Assembly (NCBI GenBank): GCA_964409675.1
Contig: CAYPEF010000105.1
Location: 1 to 7,496, forward strand
DNA from: CAYMDD01 sp964409675
Lineage (GTDB): Bacteria > Pseudomonadota > Alphaproteobacteria > Rickettsiales > SXRF01
Length of the DNA stretch: 7,496 nt
Direction of reading: 5' to 3'
Of the stretch, positions 1 to 6,822 are shown piece after piece; the first letter of the stretch is position 1; the number at the start of each line of letters is the position of its first letter. The notes below the pieces were generated by a model. It ran no database searches. It was given only the letters and a program-made list of their open reading frames with translations, and was not told where the DNA came from. The position numbers were made by a program, and so were the translations under genes.

Positions 1-1
1 C

Positions 2-29
2 TGCCTGTTGCCAGTTGCTAATTGCCAAC
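2..29. repeat. Four degenerate tandem heptamers at the left edge
   Basis: Reading in steps of seven from position 2 gives TGCCTGT, TGCCAGT, TGCTAAT and TGCCAAC, which share the pattern TGCYNRY. The following bases (30 onward) lose the pattern. It lies in the non-coding leader of cpoB and may continue left of the window. No function is evident. With only four imperfect units it could be a decayed short tandem repeat or chance. Confidence 0.4.
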
Positions 30-52
30 CGCCACTTCCCCCCAACTACCCA

Positions 53-81
53 TTGCACCATTCCTGCGCCTCCTGTATATC
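53..81 (+). promoter_or_regulatory. Weak candidate sigma-70-type promoter for cpoB
   Basis: TTGCAC (53-58) and TATATC (76-81) are separated by 17 bases, the ideal spacing for a housekeeping promoter. The -35 matches only 3 of 6 consensus bases and the -10 matches 4 of 6. The predicted start would leave a leader of about 35 bases before the cpoB ATG at 123. cpoB is often co-transcribed with upstream tol-pal genes, which lie outside the window, so a private promoter is not required. Low confidence. Confidence 0.2.
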
Positions 82-122
82 ACGAAAGCCATGTAGGCGC
101 TTCGCATTCAACGAGTGGTTTT

Positions 123-1055
123 ATGCATCTCTCTCCTGCCCGCCGTTTCTCCCTTCTCACCACCACCTGCCTGCTACTTTCCCTCCCTGCCCACGCCCAG
201 TATAATGACAACCGGGCGGCCATGGAGCGCATGGACCGCATGGAGCGCGACATGCAGATGCTGCAGCGCCAGCTTGCCCGCGGCGGCGACCGCAGTATCG
301 GCACGCTGAATGACGATATGGGAACCCCCGCCCCCGGCTCCGCGCAAACGGAAGTACGCTTAAGCGCATTAGAAGAGGATCTGCGGAGTTTGCGCGGCAA
401 GGTAGAGGAAAACGAATTCCAGATTCGCCGCCTCAGCGAGAATTTCGAGAAAATGCAGAAGGACGTAGATTTCCGCTTCAATGAACTGTCGCAGAACGCC
501 ACCGCCACCCCTCCGGCAACGACAGACGCCGATAAAAAACCCACGCCCGATGAGGCGGACAAGGAAAAAAAAACTTCTGATAAACCCCTAGACGGCAAAA
601 CCACAGCCGGTAACGGCGTGCTGCAAAAGCCCAAAGAGTCAGAAGTGAAAGACGGCGACCAACAGTTCGACCAGCCGCGCGACCTCTATAACTACGCCTT
701 CCGCCTACTCAATCAGACGCGCTACGAAGACGCCGCCAAATATTTCAAGACCTTCACCGAAAAATACCCGAAAGACCCGCTGATCGGAAATGCCTATTAC
801 TGGCTCGGCGAAACCTATTACATCCGCCGCGATTACCCCAAGGCCGCCGACCAGTTCCGCCAGGGCTTCGAAGCCGTCCCCAGCGGCCCCAAAGCCGCCG
901 ACAATCTACTGAAACTCTCGATGACGCTGAGCGCCCTCAAGCGCGACAAGGACGCCTGCACCGTGCTCGACCAGTTGATCAGCCGTTTCAAAAACACCTC
1001 CACCGCGCTGCAGCAGAAAGCCCAAAGCGAGCGCAGCCGCATCGGGTGTAAGTAA
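123..1055 (+). CDS. cpoB: Cell division coordinator CpoB (YbgF), periplasmic coiled-coil and TPR protein
   Basis: This encodes a 310-residue exported protein. The ATG at 123 was chosen because it opens directly onto a signal peptide: Arg7-Arg8, a hydrophobic stretch at about 10-22, and an AHA cleavage site at 23-25 before Gln26. An earlier in-frame start at 15 would bury this signal. There is no lipobox around Cys16. The mature protein has two heptad-rich segments (about 31-54 and 77-124), matching the YbgF trimerisation coiled coil. A Lys/Asp/Pro/Thr-rich linker follows (about 125-182), then a TPR region (about 186-300) with typical units such as YNYAFRLLNQTRYEDAAKYF and NAYYWLGETYY. Cys279 and Cys309 near the C-terminus could form a disulfide. 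In known systems CpoB works with TolA and PBP1B to link outer-membrane constriction to septal peptidoglycan synthesis. Its place upstream of tilS-ftsH-glmM fits the alphaproteobacterial tol-pal cluster; pal is expected just left of the window. A run of nine A (565-573) lies in the linker. Confidence 0.92.
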   Translation: MHLSPARRFSLLTTTCLLLSLPAHAQYNDNRAAMERMDRMERDMQMLQRQLARGGDRSIGTLNDDMGTPAPGSAQTEVRLSALEEDLRSLRGKVEENEFQIRRLSENFEKMQKDVDFRFNELSQNATATPPATTDADKKPTPDEADKEKKTSDKPLDGKTTAGNGVLQKPKESEVKDGDQQFDQPRDLYNYAFRLLNQTRYEDAAKYFKTFTEKYPKDPLIGNAYYWLGETYYIRRDYPKAADQFRQGFEAVPSGPKAADNLLKLSMTLSALKRDKDACTVLDQLISRFKNTSTALQQKAQSERSRIGCK

Positions 1056-1090
1056 CCTGCTTATTTTCGCGGAAAAATCATTCCCTTCTT

Positions 1091-1204
1091 CGTCATCCCC
1101 GCCTTGTGCAGGGATCTCAGGCATCCGCTCGGAAGGCAAAAAATACGGAGATACTGCTTCTGTCTTTGCGTGGCTTAATATCCCCGCGCAAGGCGGGGAT
1201 GACG
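1091..1204. repeat. Palindromic intergenic repeat with 27-base inverted arms
   Basis: The 16 bases CGTCATCCCCGCCTTG (1091-1106) reappear exactly inverted at 1189-1204. With three mismatches the arms extend to 27 bases (1091-1117 and 1178-1204), enclosing about 60 bases. Each arm is also a small hairpin by itself: ATCCC/GGGAT in the left arm, ATCCCCGC/GCGGGGAT in the right. The motif GTCATCCCCGC...GCGGGGAT is a widespread dispersed palindromic element in proteobacterial genomes. No obvious target-site duplication flanks it. It occupies half of the 230-base cpoB-tilS spacer (1056-1285), where I see no gene and no clear promoter. It could act as an mRNA stem or attenuator between the two genes. 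It has no T-tract, so it is not a standard intrinsic terminator. Confidence 0.75.
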
Positions 1205-1285
1205 ATGGGAGAAACGGCACGGTAACTTCAGCTGGTTTATCCCTCTCCATTGCACATGCGTATCGTGCTTCCTCAAGAGGCTGGC

Positions 1286-2495
1286 ATGACCAATGACCAG
1301 CCCATCCGGCAGACGCAGGCCGAATTTACATACTCATTAGATTCGCTCGGCCCGTTCGAGCCATCCCCCCCCCTCGCCGTCGCCGTCTCCGGCGGGGCGG
1401 ACAGTATGGCGCTGTGCCTGCTGGCACATGGCTGGGCGCAGGAAAGAGGCGGGCGCGTCACCGCGCTCACCGTCGATCATGGCTTGCGCCCCGAATCCGC
1501 GACTGAGGCGCAGCAGGTGGCGGCATGGTTACAGGCGCGCGGCATCGAGCATCATATTCTGCACATTACTGCCCCGCTTGCGGGCAACCTCCAGCAATCC
1601 GCCCGCGAGGCGCGCTATGCGCTATTGGAAAACCATTGCCGCACCCATCGTATCCCCCACCTCCTCACCGCCCACCACCGCGACGACCAGGCGGAAACAC
1701 TGCTGCTGCGCCTCGCCCGCGGCAGCGGGGTGGACGGCTTAAGCGCTATTCCCACCATCCGCGAGATGGAAGGACTGCGCATCCTCCGCCCGCTGCTCGG
1801 CATTCCCAAATCCGTGCTGGTGGACTACCTGCAACAGCTCGGCCAACCCTGGATCGAAGACCCCAGCAACCGCACGGACATATATGCCCGCAACCGCCTG
1901 CGCCATGCGTTGAAGCAGGCAGAGGACGCCGAAACGCTCAGCGCCCGACTGGCCGACACCGCCCGGCATCTTGCCCGCGCCCGCGACGCGCTCGACCATT
2001 ACACCGCGCAGGCAGGCGCGGAGTGCGCCACCTTCTTCCCGGAAGGTTACGCCCTGCTGGCCCTAAGCCATTGGCGCGCCCAGCCGGAAGAAATCCGCCT
2101 GCGCCTGCTGCGCGACCTGCTGCACAGCATCGGCGGCCTCCTGCCGCGCTTTGATGATCTGAGCGCATTAGAACGCCGACTTCATGAAGAAGGCTTTCCC
2201 GGCGCATCCCTAAGCGGCTGCCAGATCAGCCTTTCCGAGCGCAAGACGGAACNNNNNNNNNNNNNNNNNNNNNNNNNNNNNNNNNNNNNNNNNNNNNNNN
2301 NNNNNNNNNNNNNNNNNNNNNNNNNNNNNNNNNNNNNNNNNNNNNNNNNNNNTGTGGCGGCTTGAAGAAGCGCTGGTCGCACCCCATATAGCCTATGCGC
2401 GCACGGGCGCTGGGCCGCTCACCTTCACCGCCCGCTTCGCGCCCGCGAAACCGCTTGCCGCGGAGATGTTTTGTTATACACTGAAGCCCGAATAA
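1286..2495 (+). CDS. tilS: tRNA(Ile)-lysidine synthase TilS, interrupted by an assembly gap
   Basis: TilS uses ATP to attach lysine to C34 of the CAU-anticodon tRNA-Ile, making lysidine so that the tRNA reads AUA. The ATG at 1286 is preferred over in-frame starts at 1250 (TTG) and 1256 (ATG) because AAGAGG (1275-1280) sits 5 bases upstream. Visible motifs are the N-type ATP pyrophosphatase loop SGGADS (35-40), VDHGLR (63-68), HHRDDQAET (130-138) followed by LLRLARGSG, and EDPSN (191-195) with a basic stretch after it. The 100-N gap begins after codon 322. Naive translation through the N stops at 2363-2365, but the gap length is conventional, so that frame has no meaning. The frame starting at 2355 stays open for 46 codons to TAA at 2493-2495. 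It ends with RFAPAKPLA, a plausible TilS C-terminal domain, so the gene is probably intact with a gap length divisible by 3. A 9-C run (1365-1373) lies just before the ATP loop. The stop is 29 bases from the ftsH start. Confidence 0.9.
2253..2352. other. Assembly gap of exactly 100 N inside tilS
   Basis: One hundred consecutive N, the conventional length for a gap of unknown size. The missing part encodes a piece of the TilS C-terminal domain. Known TilS lengths suggest some tens of codons are missing, but the true size cannot be read here. Confidence 0.99.
2361..2389 (+). promoter_or_regulatory. Near-consensus heat-shock (RpoH/sigma-32) promoter for ftsH, inside the tilS 3' end
   Basis: CTTGAAG (2361-2367) followed 14 bases later by CCCCATAT (2382-2389) matches the E. 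coli sigma-32 consensus CTTGAAA-N11-16-CCCCATNT: 6 of 7 bases at -35 and all specified bases at -10. Transcription would begin near 2396-2398, giving ftsH a leader of about 125-130 bases. ftsH is a classic heat-shock gene in E. coli and is heat-inducible in several alphaproteobacteria, so position and target agree. Cautions: these bases also encode TilS residues (LEEALVAPHIA), alphaproteobacterial RpoH sites often tolerate looser -10 boxes, and the N gap ends only 8 bases upstream. Confidence 0.55.
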
Positions 2496-2524
2496 GGCCT
2501 AAGATAAGGACTGAAAACCCGCCC

Positions 2525-4480
<1,956 letters not shown>

Positions 4481-4489
4481 AGGCTCTTC

Positions 4490-5821
4490 ATGAAACTCTT
4501 CGGCACTGACGGCGTGCGCGGCACCGCCAATGAATTTCCGATGACGGCGGAAATCGCCCTTAAGCTCGGCATGGCCGCGGGCCGCCATTTCACGCAAGGC
4601 GCGCACCGCCACCGCGTGGTGATTGCCAAGGATACGCGCCTCTCCGGCTACATGATCGAACCGGCGCTCACCGCCGGATTCGCCGCCTCGGGCATGGACG
4701 TAGTGCTGGTCGGCCCGCTGCCGACCCCGGCGGTCGCCATGCTGGTCAAATCCATGCGCGCGGACCTCGGCGTCATGATCTCCGCCTCGCACAACCCCTT
4801 CCAGGATAACGGCATCAAGCTGTTCGGCCCCGACGGCTACAAGCTCTCCGACGCGGTGGAAACCGAAATCGAAGCCGCCATCGCCGGCTCCGCCTCCATC
4901 ACCCTCGCAGCGCCCGACATGCTGGGCCGCGTGAAGCGCCTCGACGACGCCAAAGGCCGCTATATCGAATTCGCCAAATCCACCTTCCCGAAAACGCTCA
5001 CGCTGGAAGGCCTGAAAATCGTGCTCGACTGCGCCAACGGCGCGGCCTACCAGGTCGGCCCACTGATCTTAAGCGAACTCGGCGCAAATGTTATTCCGCT
5101 TGGCATCGAGCCGAACGGCTTCAGCATCAATAAAGACTGTGGCTCTACCCATCCGCAGCATATGTGCGAGACCGTAGTGAAAACCGGGGCCCATCTCGGC
5201 ATCGCCCTCGACGGCGACGCCGACCGCGTCATCATCTGCGACGAAGCCGGCCACGTGCTGGATGGCGACCAGCTGATGGCCATGATCGGCGAATACTGGC
5301 ATAAAAACGGCCTGCTCAAAGGCGGTGGCGTTGTAGCCACCCTCATGTCCAACATGGGGCTGGAACGCTTCTTCGCCGCGCGCGGCCTCACGCTTGCGCG
5401 CACCAAGGTCGGCGACCGCCACGTGGTGGAGCATATGCGCGGCCACGGCTTCAATGTTGGCGGCGAGCAATCCGGCCACATGATCCTCTCCGACTACGCC
5501 ACCACCGGCGACGGGCTGATCGCCGCACTGCAAATCCTCGCCGTGATGCTGGAAGAAGGCAAGCTGCTCAGCGAAGCGGGTCGCAAATTCGAGCCACTGC
5601 CGCAATTGCTGAAAAACGTCCGCTATCAGGGCGGCAACCCGCTGGCTCAACCCGCCGTCACCACCGCCATCACCGCCGCCGAACAAACGCTCGGCGCTTC
5701 GGGCCGCGTGCTTGTGCGCCCCTCCGGCACCGAAAAACTGATCCGCGTCATGCTAGAAGGCGAAGACGCCGCCCAGATCGCCCAGCTGGCCGAAGCCATC
5801 TGCCATGCCATCACCCAGTAA
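4490..5821 (+). CDS. glmM: Phosphoglucosamine mutase GlmM
   Basis: GlmM interconverts glucosamine-6-phosphate and glucosamine-1-phosphate in the cytoplasm, the step before GlmU on the way to UDP-GlcNAc for peptidoglycan and lipid A. The 443-residue product is full length for the family. All four functional loops are present: the opening FGTDGVRGTAN; the phosphoserine loop ISASHNP with catalytic Ser100; the Mg-binding loop DGDADR (Asp241, Asp243, Asp245); the sugar-specificity loop GGEQSGH (324-330); and the C-terminal phosphate-binding loop RPSGTE (410-415). The ATG at 4490 is preceded by AAAGG (4479-4483) at 6 bases spacing, and this site overlaps the ftsH stop codon. With only 9 bases between the genes, ftsH and glmM are probably one transcript and translationally linked. 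folP, which separates them in gammaproteobacteria, is absent. The 206-base spacer downstream is filled by structured repeats. Confidence 0.98.
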   Translation: MKLFGTDGVRGTANEFPMTAEIALKLGMAAGRHFTQGAHRHRVVIAKDTRLSGYMIEPALTAGFAASGMDVVLVGPLPTPAVAMLVKSMRADLGVMISASHNPFQDNGIKLFGPDGYKLSDAVETEIEAAIAGSASITLAAPDMLGRVKRLDDAKGRYIEFAKSTFPKTLTLEGLKIVLDCANGAAYQVGPLILSELGANVIPLGIEPNGFSINKDCGSTHPQHMCETVVKTGAHLGIALDGDADRVIICDEAGHVLDGDQLMAMIGEYWHKNGLLKGGGVVATLMSNMGLERFFAARGLTLARTKVGDRHVVEHMRGHGFNVGGEQSGHMILSDYATTGDGLIAALQILAVMLEEGKLLSEAGRKFEPLPQLLKNVRYQGGNPLAQPAVTTAITAAEQTLGASGRVLVRPSGTEKLIRVMLEGEDAAQIAQLAEAICHAITQ

Positions 5822-5843
5822 GCCGCAGCCTAAGCCCAATCTT

Positions 5844-5916
5844 CCCCTCTCCCTAGAGGGGAGAGGGTTGCATTTGCTTAATGCTTCAGCATTTAGCAAA
5901 TGCTGGGTGAGGGTGA
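5844..5916 (+). repeat. Structured repeat, left copy (GC stem plus internal hairpin plus GGGTGAGGG tail)
   Basis: The copy has three modules. The first is a 9-bp stem CCCTCTCCC/GGGAGAGGG (5845-5853 with 5859-5867, 5-base loop). The second is a long hairpin (5870-5884 with 5889-5903, loop TTCA) with 14 of 15 pairs and one T-T mismatch at the tenth pair. The third is the tail TGGGTGAGGGTGA (5904-5916). Inside the hairpin, GCTTAA (5876-5881) and TTTAGC (5892-5897) are 10 bases apart. The same layout recurs inverted at 5946-6016. CCCTCTCCC...GGGAGAGGG palindromes are common dispersed repeats in proteobacteria. No T-tract follows, so this is not a standard terminator, although the stems could stabilise the 3' end of ftsH-glmM mRNA. 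Confidence 0.8.
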
Positions 5917-5945
5917 CGGCAGTTGCGGCTCTACCGACAGGCCTT

Positions 5946-6016
5946 TCACCCTCTCCAAGAAAAGCTAAAGCGCACGCGCTTAAGCTTTTCTATCCTCTCC
6001 CCTCAAGGGAGAGGAG
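5946..6016 (-). repeat. Structured repeat, right copy, inverted
   Basis: Read on the minus strand this copy has the same order of modules as 5844-5916. Its GC stem is 5993-6001 with 6007-6015 (9 bp, loop CTCAA). Its internal hairpin is 5958-5973 with 5976-5991 (15 of 16 pairs, A-A mismatch at the tenth pair). Its tail on the minus strand is TGGAGAGGGTGA. The hairpin core keeps GCTTAA and TTTAGC with 10 bases between, but the outer six pairs (AGAAAA/TTTTCT) and the tip differ completely from the left copy (GCATTT/AAATGC). On the plus strand its GC stem overlaps the Shine-Dalgarno of thiD. About 29 bases separate the two copies. Confidence 0.8.
6011..6016 (+). promoter_or_regulatory. thiD ribosome binding site carried by the repeat
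   Basis: GAGGAG (6011-6016), 11 bases before the thiD ATG, is the only purine-rich site upstream of the gene. Bases 6011-6015 belong to the 3' arm of the repeat's GC stem (6007-6015 paired with 5993-6001). The stem could therefore mask the site when folded. I find no TPP-riboswitch-like sequence in the spacer. Confidence 0.5.
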
Positions 6017-6027
6017 AAAGTAAATCC

Positions 6028-6811
6028 ATGATCTTTCCTCCCCGCATCCTCATTATCGCCGGCTCCGACTCCGGCGGCGGCGCGGGCATTCAGGGCGATA
6101 TTAAAACCGTCAGCGCCCTCGGCGGCTACGCGGCCACCGCCATCACCGCCCTCACTGCGCAGAACACGCTCGGCGTATTCGGCGTGCATGAGGTTCCGCC
6201 CGCGTTCGTGGCCCAGCAAATCACGCTGGTGCTGGAAGATATCGGCGCTGACGCCATCAAAACCGGCATGCTGGCCAATGCCGCCATTATCGAGGCCGTG
6301 GCCGATGCCATCCGCGACCACCCCGCACCGCTGATTCTCGATCCTGTCATGGTTGCCAAGGGCGGCGCGCCGCTGCTCGCGCCCGATGCGATCAATACCC
6401 TCACCTCCCACCTGTTCCCCCGCGCGCGGCTAGTCACCCCCAACATCCCGGAAGCCGAGCTGCTGGCAAATATGGGTATTGAAACGGTAGAAGACATGCA
6501 CACCGCCGCCCACCGCATCCTGGCCATGGGCCCGCAGGCGGTACTCATCAAGGGCGGGCATTTAGAGAGCGGCGACCACGTCATCAACCTGCTACTGGAC
6601 GGAGCGATGGAATCCCGCTTTGAAACCCAGCGCCTGCACTCCCGCCATACCCACGGCACCGGCTGCGCGCTGGCCTCAGCGATTGCAACATTCCTTGGCG
6701 CATGCACACCCCTCGAAGAAAGCGTCCGTCGGGCGCAGGATTATGTGGCGCGCGCCATCGCGCAGGCACCAAANNNNNNNNNNGCTGGCGCACGCGCAAG
6801 CGGTAGAGTAA
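6028..6811 (+). CDS. thiD: Hydroxymethylpyrimidine/phosphomethylpyrimidine kinase ThiD, 3' end crosses an assembly gap
   Basis: ThiD phosphorylates HMP and then HMP-phosphate to give HMP-PP, which ThiE joins to the thiazole moiety in thiamine synthesis. The ATG at 6028 starts MIFPPRILIIAGSDSGGGAG, the standard N-terminus of the family. A frame extension back to a TTG at 5923 only translates the repeat and is rejected as a start. Ribokinase-fold motifs seen: GSDSGGGAG (12-20), substrate-side Gln45 in TAQNT, KTGM (78-81), DPVMVAKGG (105-113), VTPN (146-149), and the anion-hole motif THGTGC (208-213) with Cys213. About 248 codons precede the 10-N gap. Beyond it, the frame starting at 6785 reads LAHAQAVE and stops at 6809-6811, giving a total near the usual 260 residues. 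It resembles the LGHGHG-type ThiD tail only loosely. This frame requires a true gap divisible by 3. The frame implied by ten N runs on to 7026 antisense to the next gene and is unlikely. No other thi genes are in the window. Confidence 0.93.
6774..6783. other. Assembly gap of exactly 10 N inside thiD
   Basis: Ten N near the thiD 3' end. This is a scaffolder's minimum or estimated gap, not a measured length. The frame that gives a sensible ThiD end needs a length divisible by 3. Confidence 0.97.
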
Positions 6812-6822
6812 TAAATTCAGAA

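Noticed and set aside
1525..2154. 209-codon plus-strand frame inside tilS
   Set aside because: It is Arg/Pro-rich, typical of the alternate frame of a GC-rich gene, and overlaps clear TilS motifs.
363..2173. The 12 bases AGCGCATTAGAA shared by cpoB (363-374) and tilS (2162-2173)
   Set aside because: Both encode Ser-Ala-Leu-Glu in helical segments and the flanks differ. This is most likely coincidental codon choice.
2472..2480. Extended -10 promoter (TG-T-TATACA) 45 bases before ftsH
   Set aside because: Only 4 of 6 bases match in the -10 and the nearest -35-like TTGCCG is 14 bases away. It is far weaker than the heat-shock boxes at 2361-2389.
5845..5903. Intrinsic terminator after glmM
   Set aside because: Strong hairpins are present but no T-tract follows, and the same architecture recurs inverted next to thiD, which points to a repeat.
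5805..6023. 72-codon frame across the glmM-thiD spacer, and extension of thiD back to TTG at 5923
   Set aside because: These only translate the palindromic repeats. thiD has a canonical N-terminus at the ATG at 6028.
5822..6027. TPP riboswitch upstream of thiD
   Set aside because: The conserved CTGAGA and the later TPP-aptamer core are not found. The spacer is explained by the repeat pair.
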